This document shows, piece by piece, positions 7,893 through 18,268 of a DNA stretch of 33,925 nucleotides. The position numbers and the translations under genes are program-made. Location of the stretch: positions 29,062-62,986 of the forward strand of contig CAMYKB010000035.1 in assembly GCA_947258875.1 (NCBI GenBank), read 5' to 3'. Under the pieces are notes generated by a model that made no database searches, was not told the origin of the DNA, and saw only the letters and a program-made list of their open reading frames with translations. This DNA comes from an uncultured Gammaproteobacteria bacterium (GTDB lineage: Bacteria; Pseudomonadota; Gammaproteobacteria; CAMYKB01). Every line of letters starts with the position of its first letter. The stretch's first letter is position 1.

Positions 7893-8972
7893 ATGTCACT
7901 CATAACCCTCGGCCTTAACCACACCACCGCGCCCGTCAGCATTCGCGAGCGCCTGGTATTCCCCAGTGAACAACTGCAACAGGCCCTGCGCGAGCTGGTG
8001 GGCATCTCGGGAATCAACGAGGCCGCAATCCTCTCCACCTGCAATCGCACTGAGGTCTATTGCGATATCAACATTGAGAACGAAGAGAGTGAAGTGCTGC
8101 AATGGCTGGGAGATTACCATCATTTCAAACCCGAGGACATCAAGCCCTTCTTATACAGGCACCTCGATAAATCCGCCGTCCGCCATGCGCTAAGGGTCGC
8201 TTGCGGGCTGGACTCCATGGTGCTCGGCGAACCACAGATCCTTGGCCAATTGAAGTCCGCCTATCAAAGCGCCGATGACGCCGGCACCCTGGGCCACCAG
8301 CTCGGCCGCCTCTTCCAGCATGCCTTCAGTGTCGCCAAGCAGGTACGCACAGATACTGCAATTGGCGCCAGCCCGGTCTCTGTCGCCTTTGCTGCGGTAC
8401 GCCTGGCACAGCAAATCTTTAGCGATCTTGGTAAGCAGACGGCACTGCTGATCGGTGCCGGCGAAACCATTGAACTGGCCGCACGCCATCTGGCGGGTAA
8501 CGGCATCGGCAATATCATTGTTGCTAATCGTCATGTAGCGCGCGCCCAGGATTTGGCTGAACAATACGGCGGCCGGGGTATCTCGTTGCCCGAAATCAGC
8601 AAGATGCTCACACAAGCCGATATTATTATCTCATCTACCGCAAGTCCCTTGCCTATCCTTGGCAAAGGTATGGTGGAGAGCGCACTCAAACAACGCAAGC
8701 ACCGGCCGATTTTCATGGTCGATATAGCAGTACCTCGCGATATCGAGCCCGAGGTTAACGATCTACGTGATGTTTATTTATATACCGTGGATGATCTGCA
8801 ACAAGTTATCGAAGATAACCTGGAGTCGCGCCGCGAAGCCGCCAACGAGGCACATGACATCATCGACGTTCAAGTCGAGCACTTTATGGCTTGGTTGCGC
8901 TCGCAGGATGCTGTGGGCACTATCCGCGCTGGAAAAGGCGCAGCGTATGCTAACGCAAGGCAAATCAATTGA
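7893..8972 (+). CDS. hemA: Glutamyl-tRNA reductase, frameshifted (lacks C-terminal domain)
   Basis: HemA reduces glutamyl-tRNA(Glu) to glutamate-1-semialdehyde, the first step of C5 tetrapyrrole synthesis. The N-terminal catalytic domain has the nucleophile Cys50 in STCNRTEVY and the DSMVLGEPQILGQLK loop; the NADPH domain has LLIGAGETIELAARHL. The helical spine follows to EHFMAWLRSQDAVGTIRA. At position 8928 the frame is lost: this frame continues with 13 unrelated residues and stops at 359 residues, whereas the family has about 415-420. The missing C-terminal dimerisation domain is encoded in the next frame (8929-9120). About 12 residues are also missing at the junction, so it is a deletion rather than one miscalled base. 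This could be a real mutation, a minority variant or an assembly error. Confidence 0.93.
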   Translation: MSLITLGLNHTTAPVSIRERLVFPSEQLQQALRELVGISGINEAAILSTCNRTEVYCDINIENEESEVLQWLGDYHHFKPEDIKPFLYRHLDKSAVRHALRVACGLDSMVLGEPQILGQLKSAYQSADDAGTLGHQLGRLFQHAFSVAKQVRTDTAIGASPVSVAFAAVRLAQQIFSDLGKQTALLIGAGETIELAARHLAGNGIGNIIVANRHVARAQDLAEQYGGRGISLPEISKMLTQADIIISSTASPLPILGKGMVESALKQRKHRPIFMVDIAVPRDIEPEVNDLRDVYLYTVDDLQQVIEDNLESRREAANEAHDIIDVQVEHFMAWLRSQDAVGTIRAGKGAAYANARQIN

Positions 8973-9120
8973 TGAGGCGCTGCAATACCTGGCCCACAGC
9001 CTTACTAACAAGCTCACCCATGACACTACCCATGCATTACATCAGGCTGGCCGCGAAGGACGTAAAGACCTGCTCGAAGCGGCCCGTCTGTTACTGAACA
9101 TTACAGACGAAATAAAATAA
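8929..9120 (+). pseudogene. hemA: Detached C-terminal dimerisation domain of glutamyl-tRNA reductase
   Basis: These 63 codons read [49 protein letters not shown]. That is the end of the HemA dimerisation domain (family pattern LTNKLxHxPTxALRxA), shifted by +1 relative to the upstream frame. There is no start codon or ribosome binding site of its own at the junction. Joined to 7893-8928 it would give about 408 residues, roughly 10-12 short of E. coli HemA (418). The stop at 9120 is two bases before the prfA ATG. Confidence 0.85.
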
Positions 9121-9122
9121 TT

Positions 9123-10208
9123 ATGAAGCCCTCCATTCAGAAAAAGCTCGAGGGTATCAGCGAGCGCCACGAAGAAATAGCGGCCTTGTTATCCGATCCT
9201 GACACCATCAGCAATCAGGAACAATTTCGTAAACTATCCATGGAATACGCCCAGCTCGAACCCGTGGTGTCTGAATTTAATGCCTACACCAAGGGGCAGC
9301 AGGAACTTGCCGAATGTCAGGAAATGGCCAGCTCCGAAACAGATTCCGAATTACGCGGTATGGCGCAGGACGATGCCAAACGTATTGCTGATGAACTTGA
9401 GGCGTTGCAGCTTAATTTGCAGAAACTATTACTACCGGTTGATCCGCATGACCGCAGCAACGTGTATCTCGAAATACGCGCCGGCACCGGCGGCGATGAA
9501 GCCGCGATCTTTGCCGGCGACCTGTATCGTATGTATGCGCGTTACGTGGAACAGCAACACTGGCAAATGGAGCTTCTCAGTCAAAGCGAAGGCGAACATG
9601 GTGGCTACAAGGAGATCATTGCGCGCGTAATCGGTAATGGGGTGTATTCACGGCTTAAATTCGAATCCGGAGCGCACCGTGTGCAACGCGTACCGGAAAC
9701 AGAATCACAAGGCCGTATCCACACATCGGCAGCTACGGTAGCTATCATGCCGGAAGCCGATGAGAGTGAGGCCGTTGATATCAACCCCGCCGATCTGCGT
9801 GTGGATACCTTCCGCGCTTCAGGCGCAGGCGGCCAGCACGTTAACAAGACCGATTCCGCCATCCGCCTGACTCACCTACCGACAGGAATAGTGGTGGAAT
9901 GTCAGGATGAACGTTCACAACACAAAAACCGCGCGCGCGCCATGTCACTGCTACAGGCACGCATCCTCGAAGGTCAGCGCAGCAAACAGGCGGCCGAAGA
10001 GGCTGCAACTCGCCGTGATCTGGTAGGCAGTGGCGACCGTTCCGAACGCATCCGCACCTATAATTTTCCACAAGGCCGCATCACCGACCATCGCATCAAT
10101 CTCACATTATATAAACTCGACGAAGTCATACAGGGTGGGCTTGACCAGGTCATCGAACCGCTGATCAACGAATACCAGGCCGACCAGCTCGCGGCACTCG
10201 CCGGTTAA
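9123..10208 (+). CDS. prfA: Peptide chain release factor 1
   Basis: RF1 recognises UAA and UAG in the ribosomal A site and triggers peptide release. The peptidyl-hydrolysis motif [15 protein letters not shown] has G236-G237-Q238. The tripeptide that reads the stop codon is PET in [14 protein letters not shown], within the RF1 PxT class (PAT in E. coli). Other family signatures are [33 protein letters not shown] and [15 protein letters not shown]. The length of 361 is one more than E. coli. It begins two bases after the hemA end and is followed nine bases later by prmC, whose product methylates the GGQ glutamine: the standard hemA-prfA-prmC operon. Confidence 0.98.
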   Translation: MKPSIQKKLEGISERHEEIAALLSDPDTISNQEQFRKLSMEYAQLEPVVSEFNAYTKGQQELAECQEMASSETDSELRGMAQDDAKRIADELEALQLNLQKLLLPVDPHDRSNVYLEIRAGTGGDEAAIFAGDLYRMYARYVEQQHWQMELLSQSEGEHGGYKEIIARVIGNGVYSRLKFESGAHRVQRVPETESQGRIHTSAATVAIMPEADESEAVDINPADLRVDTFRASGAGGQHVNKTDSAIRLTHLPTGIVVECQDERSQHKNRARAMSLLQARILEGQRSKQAAEEAATRRDLVGSGDRSERIRTYNFPQGRITDHRINLTLYKLDEVIQGGLDQVIEPLINEYQADQLAALAG

Positions 10209-10217
10209 TTAAACCCC

Positions 10218-11060
10218 ATGGCCGGCACGCGTATCGAGCACGCTCTCAACGAGGCAGTGACTGTTTTGAGCGGCCTTTCTGAGTCACCACGACTGGATGC
10301 CGAGTTGTTGTTGAGTGAAGCACTCAACCAGACACGCAGTTACCTGCACGCCTTTCCCGAAAAAGTTATGGAGCAGCAGCAGTACCAACGCTACCAGTCA
10401 ATGATCGAACGCCGCAGCAAGGGCGAACCCGTTGCGTACATCTTGGGGGAAAAGGAGTTCTGGGCATTATCCCTGCAGGTCGCACCCGGCGTACTCATCC
10501 CCCGACCCGAAACCGAACTACTCGTTGAACTGGCGCTGGCACGTATACCACAAGACAAGGCAATGCTTATCGCTGACCTGGGTACGGGCTGCGGCGCGAT
10601 TGCGCTCGCCATTGCCAGCGAGTGCCCGCAATGTCGCATCATAGCAACTGATGCTTCAGAGCCTGCGCTCAACATCGCTCGCGAAAATGCAAAAGCGCAT
10701 GGCATTCAGAACGTCGAACTGATCAGTAGCGACTGGTTTCACGCATTAAATGATAAATATTTCGATATGATCGTCAGCAACCCACCCTACATTGCACCCG
10801 GCGACCCGCACCTGCAGGCATTGCAGCACGAACCTGTTAACGCGCTGATTAGCGAAGATGAAGGGCTACGCGATATTGCGCATCTGATCAAACAGGCCGG
10901 TACGCATCTCAAAACGGGTGGCTGGCTGTTGCTGGAACACGGCTTTGATCAGGGAGAACGCATACGTGATCTGTTTGCGATAAACGGGTTTTCAGATATC
11001 GAAACACACAGAGATCTCGCAAATCTGGAACGTGTGACACGTGGCCGACATATAGCCTAA
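10218..11060 (+). CDS. prmC: Peptide chain release factor N5-glutamine methyltransferase
   Basis: PrmC uses S-adenosylmethionine to methylate the side-chain amide of the GGQ glutamine of RF1 and RF2, which increases release activity. The N-terminal helical domain (residues 1-~85) binds the release factor. The Rossmann domain has IADLGTGCGAIALAIA for SAM binding and the catalytic IVSNPPYIAPGDPHL (NPPY binds the Gln amide). EPxxAL and GGWLLLEHGFDQG are conserved. The length of 280 is normal. The neighbour prfA encodes its substrate, so the assignment is firm. Confidence 0.97.
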   Translation: MAGTRIEHALNEAVTVLSGLSESPRLDAELLLSEALNQTRSYLHAFPEKVMEQQQYQRYQSMIERRSKGEPVAYILGEKEFWALSLQVAPGVLIPRPETELLVELALARIPQDKAMLIADLGTGCGAIALAIASECPQCRIIATDASEPALNIARENAKAHGIQNVELISSDWFHALNDKYFDMIVSNPPYIAPGDPHLQALQHEPVNALISEDEGLRDIAHLIKQAGTHLKTGGWLLLEHGFDQGERIRDLFAINGFSDIETHRDLANLERVTRGRHIA

Positions 11061-11207
11061 AGCCCAGGGGGCACTCTCGCATTTTTTCTGAACAACTTCT
11101 GCACTAGCCAAACCCAGTCTATGACACCTAGAAAATGATTTTATAAGCCCGTCACGCAGCCTCCGATAAACCTTGATTTTCATATGGCTTCTGGCTAGGC
11201 TGGGACT

Positions 11208-11606
11208 ATGGACGAGGACATCTGGACCAAACACCGGGAACTCCGGTTCCACGATCTTCATCATGACCCGCAACAAGCTCATAGCGCCATGTTGCTGCTG
11301 ATTGATGTTGACGGTATCGAAGATATCCATCGACTAAGCGACATGCGCCTGAGTATCCGCTACGATTTACGAAAAATCTGCCTGCAGGAAATCGAAGTGG
11401 CACTCAGCGACATTGGCTTCCACTTCGAAAACAGCCTGTTCTGCAAACTCAAACGTGCGCTGTTCTATTACACCGAAGAAACACAGCGCGAGAATTTCAA
11501 GATAGTTGTCGATGACCCTTCACGTAGCGCCTCAGTGCAAATCTATCAAAAGCATGATCACGGCTGCAGGGATAAGCGGCCTAACTATTGGCGCAAATAT
11601 CTATAG
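11208..11606 (+). CDS. Conserved-type hypothetical protein, cytoplasmic
   Basis: The 132-residue protein has no signal peptide or membrane segment. It is mixed alpha/beta by composition and contains several charged motifs: RELRFHDLHHDPQQAH near the N-terminus, LLLIDVDGIEDIHRLSD, a Lys/Arg-rich LFCKLKRALFYYTEETQREN and a C-terminal HGCRDKRPNYWRKYL. I do not recognise a named family. Codon use looks ordinary for the window, and there is no good frame on the other strand, so it is likely a real gene. It lies alone between prmC and a GNAT gene with gaps of 147 and 57 bp; the first gap is probably the promoter region. No function is proposed. Confidence 0.7.
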   Translation: MDEDIWTKHRELRFHDLHHDPQQAHSAMLLLIDVDGIEDIHRLSDMRLSIRYDLRKICLQEIEVALSDIGFHFENSLFCKLKRALFYYTEETQRENFKIVVDDPSRSASVQIYQKHDHGCRDKRPNYWRKYL

Positions 11607-11663
11607 CTGATTTCGTAATCACGGACGTTAAACCAATCCGCACTGCCTGAAACATTTCTTTTC

Positions 11664-12221
11664 TTGCTCACGCTAAAAACACAGCGGCTAACTCTTCGCG
11701 AGTTCAACGACGCAGACCTGCCAGCCTATACACAATTACGTAGCGGTGAGAAATTTCAGCGGTTTTACTCTGAAGATGACTGTTCATCTAAACGGTCGAA
11801 AGAATTATTGAAGCTGTTCATCACAGAGGCCAAAATTAATCCGCGACTACATTATCAATTGGCGATTACGACAGCAGATCAACTGCTAATAGGCAGCTGT
11901 GGCCTGCGCATAACCTCACAAAAGGCCCGTCAGGCTTCTTTTGGTTGCGAATTGGGAGAACCACAATGGGGTCGGGGCTACGCGACTGAAGCATCGCGCA
12001 CCCTGATTGATTATGGCTTTAAAGTACTGGGCCTGCATAAAATAGTCGTCGAGACCATTTCTGAAAATACCACAGCAATAGCCACCGCCAAAAGATCGGG
12101 TTTTAGTGTGGAAGCTGAATTACGCGAAAACCACTATTTTAAAAATCGTTGGTGGAATACAACTGTGCTTGCGATCCTGGGCTCTGACTGGCACGCTAAT
12201 AGTTACAGCAAAAGAAGATAA
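11664..12221 (+). CDS. GNAT family N-acetyltransferase (RimJ/RimL type)
   Basis: GNAT enzymes transfer acetyl from acetyl-CoA to an amine. The N-terminus has the RimJ/RimL-like opening LKTQRLTLREFNDADLPAYTQL; the acetyl-CoA motif A is GEPQWGRGYATEASRTLIDYGF (Q-x-x-G-x-G/A), followed by LGLHKIVVETISENTTAIATAKRSGF and the closing ENHYFKNRWWNTTVLAIL. This subfamily acetylates N-terminal Ala or Ser of ribosomal proteins or small amines; the substrate is unknown. The 185-residue frame begins at TTG with no clear Shine-Dalgarno site, so the exact start is uncertain. The gene is plus strand and stands alone. Confidence 0.85.
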   Translation: MLTLKTQRLTLREFNDADLPAYTQLRSGEKFQRFYSEDDCSSKRSKELLKLFITEAKINPRLHYQLAITTADQLLIGSCGLRITSQKARQASFGCELGEPQWGRGYATEASRTLIDYGFKVLGLHKIVVETISENTTAIATAKRSGFSVEAELRENHYFKNRWWNTTVLAILGSDWHANSYSKRR

Positions 12222-12262
12222 TGATGATCCGCAAAAAAACTGCGCAAACCAATCAGCAACAG

Positions 12263-12841
12263 TCAAAAAGATTCACCCAACTTACGAACCTCTTGCAACA
12301 TTTCCTGCCGCTGTTCATCTGTTGCCAACGGAATTCCATAAAAAACCTTATATAAGATATCCTTAATTCCGCAGAACGAAAGTGTACCGTAGACAGTCGG
12401 ACCAACAACAAACTGGTCGGCACCCAATCCCTGATAGGAGGCGGGATCACCACCAGCGGTCACAAGCACCATAGCCTTGGTTTGCGTCAACAAACCCTTG
12501 GCGCCCTCTGCTGTATATTCGAACGCAAAACCATTAGTCATAACACGATCGAACCAGCCTTTTAGTATGGCGGGCCGGTCACACCACCACAGCGGGTAAA
12601 TAAAGATAACGCCTTCCGCCCAGCGTAGCTGTTGCTGTTCCCGTAGCACATCGGCAGGCATTTCGCCCTTGCTCATTTGCGCCAGGCGCGCACGATCCAG
12701 AACCGGATCAAAACCCTCCTCATACAGGTCATTGATGCGCACTTCATGTCCGGCATCCGTTAATGCCTCCTGCAGGGTCCTGAGGATGGCATTGTTAAAA
12801 CTGTCAGGATTGGGGTGGGCGTAAACAACGAGCACTTTCAT
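12263..12841 (-). CDS. NAD(P)H-dependent oxidoreductase, flavodoxin-2 fold (NQO1/KefF-like)
   Basis: This 192-residue enzyme belongs to the flavin-containing quinone-reductase family (flavodoxin_2): it reduces quinones or other electrophiles with NAD(P)H, in the cytoplasm. The FMN/FAD phosphate site is KVLVVYAHPNPDSFNNAI, the flavin ring region is FIYPLWWCDRPAILKGWFDRV, and the FAD/ribityl contact region is VTAGGDP. KefF and MdaB belong to the same family; the match is not close enough to choose between them. It is 36 bp downstream of hslO, same strand, so the two may be cotranscribed. Both genes deal with redox stress, which is an inference from the pairing. Confidence 0.88.
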   Translation of the reverse strand: MKVLVVYAHPNPDSFNNAILRTLQEALTDAGHEVRINDLYEEGFDPVLDRARLAQMSKGEMPADVLREQQQLRWAEGVIFIYPLWWCDRPAILKGWFDRVMTNGFAFEYTAEGAKGLLTQTKAMVLVTAGGDPASYQGLGADQFVVGPTVYGTLSFCGIKDILYKVFYGIPLATDEQRQEMLQEVRKLGESF

Positions 12842-12877
12842 TACAGTGATCCGGGTAAATTGCAGTCAAACATAAAA

Positions 12878-13756
12878 CTAGTGAATAAGATCACTTGGCG
12901 AGAGGTTATTGATCGAGGTGTATAGTTGCTCGACATCGACCTTGTCAAATTCGTAGTGTGCGTTACAAAACTCACAAGTAACATTAATTGCGCCTTCATC
13001 ATGCAGGATTTCACGGCATTCATCGATACCGAGGCCAATCAGGGTTTGTTTGACCCGCTCTTGAGAACAACCACAACGGAAACTCATTGGCTCGCTTTCA
13101 AACACGCGCACATCTTCTTCGTGGTATAAGCGGTTCAGGATTTCTTCTGCTGGCAACTGCAACAGCTCTTGCGGTTTTATGGTATCTGCGATCAGGGTGC
13201 TTCGTTGCCAGGCATCATCGTCCTGCGTTTTCCCGGGAAGATTCTGCAACAACATACCCGCGGCCCGCTGCTCATCCACAGCCAGCCACAGGCGGGTGGG
13301 CAACTGATCAGACGTGCTTAGATAATGATGCAATGAATCAGTGAGTGTATTTCCGTGCAAAGCAACAATACCCTGATGACGTTCTCGCTCTTTACCCTGG
13401 TCTATGGTGATTTGCAGCTTGTCTGCACCACACATGTCGCGCAAGCTGCCTTCAGGCACGTCTTGCTGCCAACGCGCCAGGCCACGCAAGGTCCGCTGGC
13501 TGGTGGCCTGCACCACCAGCAGATGCAGTGGACCGTTCCCCTTGATCTGCATGATTAACGAACCATCAAACTTCAATGTGGATGTCAGCAAACTGGCTGC
13601 GACGGCAGCCTCACCCAACACATTGCGCACGGTTTCAGGGTATTCAGCACGCTGCAACATGGCCTGCCAACTGGCATCCAGATGAACCAGTTCGCCACGC
13701 ACCTGTGAGCCGTCAATCAAAAAACGTTGCAGACTATCCTTTAAAACACCAGACAT
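12878..13756 (-). CDS. hslO: Redox-regulated chaperone Hsp33
   Basis: Hsp33 is a holdase that becomes active when its C-terminal zinc centre is oxidised. The four zinc cysteines are present as CxC (RCGCSQERV) and CxxC (CEFCNAHYEFD) near residues 235-270. The N-terminal domain has QVRGELVHLDASWQAML and GEAAVAASLLTSTLKFDGSLIMQIKGNGPLHLLVV read as consecutive strands, and LQNLPG is in place. The length is 292, equal to E. coli. It begins 12 bp after the gatB stop on the same strand. The gene order is gatB, then hslO, then the quinone reductase. Confidence 0.97.
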   Translation of the reverse strand: MSGVLKDSLQRFLIDGSQVRGELVHLDASWQAMLQRAEYPETVRNVLGEAAVAASLLTSTLKFDGSLIMQIKGNGPLHLLVVQATSQRTLRGLARWQQDVPEGSLRDMCGADKLQITIDQGKERERHQGIVALHGNTLTDSLHHYLSTSDQLPTRLWLAVDEQRAAGMLLQNLPGKTQDDDAWQRSTLIADTIKPQELLQLPAEEILNRLYHEEDVRVFESEPMSFRCGCSQERVKQTLIGLGIDECREILHDEGAINVTCEFCNAHYEFDKVDVEQLYTSINNLSPSDLIH

Positions 13757-13767
13757 AGATCTGTTAC

Positions 13768-15204
13768 TTAGCCTTTTAATTTACGCTTGAGGATGTCATT
13801 GACCTGTGCTGGATTGGCCTTGCCTCCGGAAGCCTTCATCGCCTGACCAACAAAAAAGCCGAACAATTTTTCCTTGCCTGCACGAAACTGCTCGAGCTGT
13901 TGCGGGTTATTGGCGATGATCTCATCGATCATGGCCTCGATTGCGCCGCTGTCGGTGATCTGCTTCAGGCCTTTTTTCTCGATAATGTCATCGGCAGCGC
14001 CTTCGCCGGCCCACATTGCTTCAAACACTTCTTTGGCTATCTTGCCAGATATGGTGTTGTCGGTAATGCGCGTTAACATGCCGCCCAGCATTTCAGGGTT
14101 GACCGGGCTGTCAGCGATCTCAATGGCATCATTGTTTAACGCAGCCGAGAACTCACCCATTACCCAGTTGGCTACAAGCTTGGGGTCGGCGTCTGAAAAC
14201 CTGAGCGTTGCCTCATAGAAATCGGCAAGCTCCCGACTAGCCGTCAACACTGTCGCATCATATTCATTTAGATCGTACTCGCTAACAAAGCGTTGCCGCT
14301 TGCCATCGGGTAATTCCGGCATCGTGGCGCGTACTGATTCGAGCATCTCTTCAGTAATCTCAAGCGGCAATAAATCGGGATCAGGGAAGTAGCGGTAATC
14401 GTTGGCTTCTTCCTTGGAGCGCATAGAACGCGTTTCGCCTTTATCTGAATCATAAAGACGTGTTTCCTGCACCACCTTATCCCCGCCCTCGATGAGATCG
14501 ATCTGACGCTCGATCTCATGATTGATAGCCCGTTCTACAAAACGGAAGGAGTTGAGGTTCTTGATCTCAGCACGGGTACCGAACTCTTTCTGGCCTTTCG
14601 GGCGCACCGAAACATTAGCATCACAGCGGAAAGAACCTTCCTGCATGTTACCGTCACAGATTTCGAGATAACGCACCATGGAATGGATTTTCTTCATATA
14701 GGCAACTGCCTCTTTAGCGGAACGAATATCCGGCTCGGAGACGATCTCCAGCAAGGGGGTACCTGCGCGGTTTAAGTCGATCCCCGTCATGCCGTGAAAG
14801 TCTTCGTGCAGGGACTTCCCAGCATCCTCTTCCAAATGGGCACGGGTTATGCCGATGGTCTTGGTGCTGCCATCTTCGAGCATGACATCCAGCTTGCCTT
14901 TACCCACTACCGGCAACTCAAACTGGCTGATCTGATAACCCTTCGGCAGGTCAGGATAAAAATAATTCTTGCGCGCGAACACCGAGCGCCTGGCTATTTC
15001 AGCCTCTACCGCGATGCCAAATTTAGCCGCCATCAAAACGGCCTTTTGGTTAAGCACCGGCAATACGCCTGGCATACCGAGATCCACTGCACAGGCCTGC
15101 GTATTCGGCACCGCACCGTAAGCCGTCGATGCGCCTGAAAAAATCTTGCTACTGGTCGCAAGCTGGGCATGAATCTCAAGCCCGATGACTGACTCCCATT
15201 CCAT
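13768..15204 (-). CDS. gatB: Aspartyl/glutamyl-tRNA amidotransferase subunit B
   Basis: GatB binds the misacylated Asp-tRNA(Asn) or Glu-tRNA(Gln) and activates the side-chain carboxyl for amidation, in the cytoplasm, with GatA and GatC. The family signature [18 protein letters not shown] opens the protein; LPGYQxSQxxxP is present as [15 protein letters not shown], and the LEEDAGKS and [17 protein letters not shown] (here [17 protein letters not shown]) motifs follow. The C-terminal tail domain (YqeY-like) ends [15 protein letters not shown]. The start is ATG at 15204, giving 478 residues, preceded by AGAGG about nine bases upstream; a longer frame opening at 15420 has no family match in the added 72 residues. 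Confidence 0.97.
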   Translation of the reverse strand: MEWESVIGLEIHAQLATSSKIFSGASTAYGAVPNTQACAVDLGMPGVLPVLNQKAVLMAAKFGIAVEAEIARRSVFARKNYFYPDLPKGYQISQFELPVVGKGKLDVMLEDGSTKTIGITRAHLEEDAGKSLHEDFHGMTGIDLNRAGTPLLEIVSEPDIRSAKEAVAYMKKIHSMVRYLEICDGNMQEGSFRCDANVSVRPKGQKEFGTRAEIKNLNSFRFVERAINHEIERQIDLIEGGDKVVQETRLYDSDKGETRSMRSKEEANDYRYFPDPDLLPLEITEEMLESVRATMPELPDGKRQRFVSEYDLNEYDATVLTASRELADFYEATLRFSDADPKLVANWVMGEFSAALNNDAIEIADSPVNPEMLGGMLTRITDNTISGKIAKEVFEAMWAGEGAADDIIEKKGLKQITDSGAIEAMIDEIIANNPQQLEQFRAGKEKLFGFFVGQAMKASGGKANPAQVNDILKRKLKG

Positions 15205-15241
15205 TTTAGTTAACCTCTGTTCGTTAGCTGTGATGTGCGGC

Positions 15242-16696
15242 TTATGCGAAGCCCTGTGGTGTATGTGTATGCCAATCAGTTTGTTGTTGATACTGGTGCG
15301 CGGCAGCGAGTAAACCACCCTCATCAAAATAGTTACCAATGAGTTGCAAGCCCACCGGCAGTCCATTGCTAAAGCCCGCCGGAATCGACATGCCGGGCAA
15401 GCCGGCCAGGTTGGCGGCAATAGTGTAGATATCCGACAAATACATACTCACCGGATCATCAGTCTTCTCACCCAACTTAAACGCCGTGGTTGGCGAGGTT
15501 GGCCCCATGATCACATCAACATCCGCAAACGCCTGCGTGAAATCATCGCTGATGAGGCGACGTATCTGCTGAGCCTTGAGGTAATAGGCGTCGTAGTACC
15601 CTGCAGACAGGGCATAGGTGCCAATCATAATGCGGCGTTTAACCTCGCTACCGAAACCTTCGCCGCGCGAACGTTCATAGAGGTCTGTGAGATCACTGGG
15701 ATTCTCACAGCGATACCCATAACGCACACCGTCAAACCTGGACAGGTTTGACGAACATTCGGCAGGCGCCACCACGTAATACGCAGGCACCGATAGATGA
15801 GTGTTAGGCAGGCTAATCTCCTTGATCTCGCAACCCATGGACTTGTAGACATCAATCGCCTGTTCAACGGCTTGTGCCATCCCAGCGTCAAGACCTTCAC
15901 TGAAATATTCTTTTGGCAATCCGATCTTGAGTCCGGCAATCGAATCCTTCAACGTCGCCGTATAATCCGGTACGGGTTTATCGATACTGGTGGAATCCCG
16001 CCCATCAAAACCGGACATCGCATTTAATAACAATGCACAATCTTCTGCGGTGCGCGCGAAAGGGCCGCCCTGATCCAGGCTGGAGGCAAAGGCGATCATG
16101 CCATAACGTGATACGCGCCCATAAGTTGGCTTCAAACCCGTCACACCACACAGCGCAGCCGGTTGACGAATCGAACCACCGGTGTCGGTACCGGTTGCGC
16201 CCGGAACCAACCGCGCGGCAATGGCGGCGGCCGAACCACCCGACGAGCCACCGGGTACACGCTCCAGGTCCCAAGGATTCTTCACTGCTCCATAGAAACT
16301 GGTTTCATTGGAAGAACCCATGGCGAACTCATCCATATTGGTTTTACCCAGCATCACGGCACCAGCAGCGTGCATGCGCTCAACTACGGTGGCGTTATAC
16401 GGCGCAATGAAGTTATCCAGCATCTTCGATCCGCAACTGGTTTTCACACCCTCAGTACAGAAAATATCTTTATGCGCGATGGGTACACCAGTCAGCGGCG
16501 TTGCCTTGTTTGCCTTGATGCGTTCATCGGCTGCACGCGCCGCGGCCTGCGCTTGTTCTGCAGTAACAGTCACGAAACTATTAAGCTTGCCGTCAATGCG
16601 GTCGATACGTGCAAGCAAGTCTTGCGTCAACTCCTCGCTGGAAAATTTGCCCGCTTTCAGTCCAGCTGAAATTTCGGCAATAGTCTTGTTATGCAT
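15242..16696 (-). CDS. gatA: Aspartyl/glutamyl-tRNA amidotransferase subunit A
   Basis: GatA is the amidase subunit that frees ammonia from glutamine for GatB. The Ser-cisSer-Lys site is visible: Lys in [11 protein letters not shown], and the amidase signature [15 protein letters not shown] followed by [41 protein letters not shown] and [22 protein letters not shown] are the typical amidase surroundings. The product has 484 residues, normal. It lies between gatC (77 bp upstream) and gatB (37 bp downstream), the usual gatCAB operon. If the organism also has GlnRS, the enzyme is chiefly used for Asn-tRNA; that is inference. Confidence 0.97.
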   Translation of the reverse strand: MHNKTIAEISAGLKAGKFSSEELTQDLLARIDRIDGKLNSFVTVTAEQAQAAARAADERIKANKATPLTGVPIAHKDIFCTEGVKTSCGSKMLDNFIAPYNATVVERMHAAGAVMLGKTNMDEFAMGSSNETSFYGAVKNPWDLERVPGGSSGGSAAAIAARLVPGATGTDTGGSIRQPAALCGVTGLKPTYGRVSRYGMIAFASSLDQGGPFARTAEDCALLLNAMSGFDGRDSTSIDKPVPDYTATLKDSIAGLKIGLPKEYFSEGLDAGMAQAVEQAIDVYKSMGCEIKEISLPNTHLSVPAYYVVAPAECSSNLSRFDGVRYGYRCENPSDLTDLYERSRGEGFGSEVKRRIMIGTYALSAGYYDAYYLKAQQIRRLISDDFTQAFADVDVIMGPTSPTTAFKLGEKTDDPVSMYLSDIYTIAANLAGLPGMSIPAGFSNGLPVGLQLIGNYFDEGGLLAAAHQYQQQTDWHTHTPQGFA

Positions 16697-16773
16697 CTTC
16701 TATCCTTAAACAAAGGTAATGGAGAAACGCTCATGAGGGAGCGTGCATCTACAAAAGGAACGCCAAGAGGGCC

Positions 16774-17061
16774 TTACTCAATCACCTTGGGCACCAGATA
16801 CAGGCCTGCTTCAGTTTGCGGCGCGATGGCCTGAAAACGCTCGCGTTGATCATTCTCACTCACCACATCATCGCGTAACCGCTGACTGGCATCCTGTGGA
16901 TGCGCCATGGGCACGATGCCCTGAGTGTCTACATTATTCATTTGCTCAACCAAGGCCAGAATCCCGGACAGGTTACCCGCATAGGTTGGCAAGTCATCCT
17001 CATTAACTCGCAAACGAGCCAGGTGGGCAATCTTTTTCACCTCTTCATTTGTTAACGACAT
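16774..17061 (-). CDS. gatC: Aspartyl/glutamyl-tRNA amidotransferase subunit C
   Basis: GatC is the small subunit that stabilises GatA-GatB. The 95-residue product carries the complete family signature: [19 protein letters not shown], the [17 protein letters not shown] helix and [16 protein letters not shown], ending in [12 protein letters not shown] at 17061 is preceded by GGAG further upstream; a frame opening at 17154 adds 31 unmatched residues. It is first in the gatCAB operon and divergent from mreB, whose start is 122 bp away. Confidence 0.95.
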   Translation of the reverse strand: MSLTNEEVKKIAHLARLRVNEDDLPTYAGNLSGILALVEQMNNVDTQGIVPMAHPQDASQRLRDDVVSENDQRERFQAIAPQTEAGLYLVPKVIE

Positions 17062-17144
17062 CTTCAAACCGCTCCGAACACTGGGAAGTAAACCTGAAAA
17101 AGTATCACATTTAGCGGGTTGCCGAAAATGGAACCCACTGCTAG

Positions 17145-18227
<1,083 letters not shown>

Positions 18228-18252
18228 CACCAGCATACCTCATCAGCGCGAC

Positions 18253-18268
18253 AGGGGGCCGAGTCATT
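18253..18268 (+). promoter_or_regulatory. Shine-Dalgarno and apparent ATT start of mreC
   Basis: AGGGGG (18253-18258), close to AGGAGG, is seven bases ahead of ATT (18266-18268). The spacing is ideal for this ATT, not for the later GTG at 18320. No ATG, GTG or TTG exists in frame between the preceding stop and 18320. Confidence 0.65.

Noticed and set aside
8928-8972. Programmed frameshift in hemA
   Set aside because: No slippery heptamer or pause structure is seen, and about 12 residues are missing at the junction, which a programmed shift would not explain.
13087-13758. Plus-strand frames opposite hslO
   Set aside because: They are antisense to hslO and carry no recognisable domain.
15205-15420. 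N-terminal extension of GatB
   Set aside because: The added residues overlap the end of gatA in another frame and have no family match; ATG 15204 has a good Shine-Dalgarno site.
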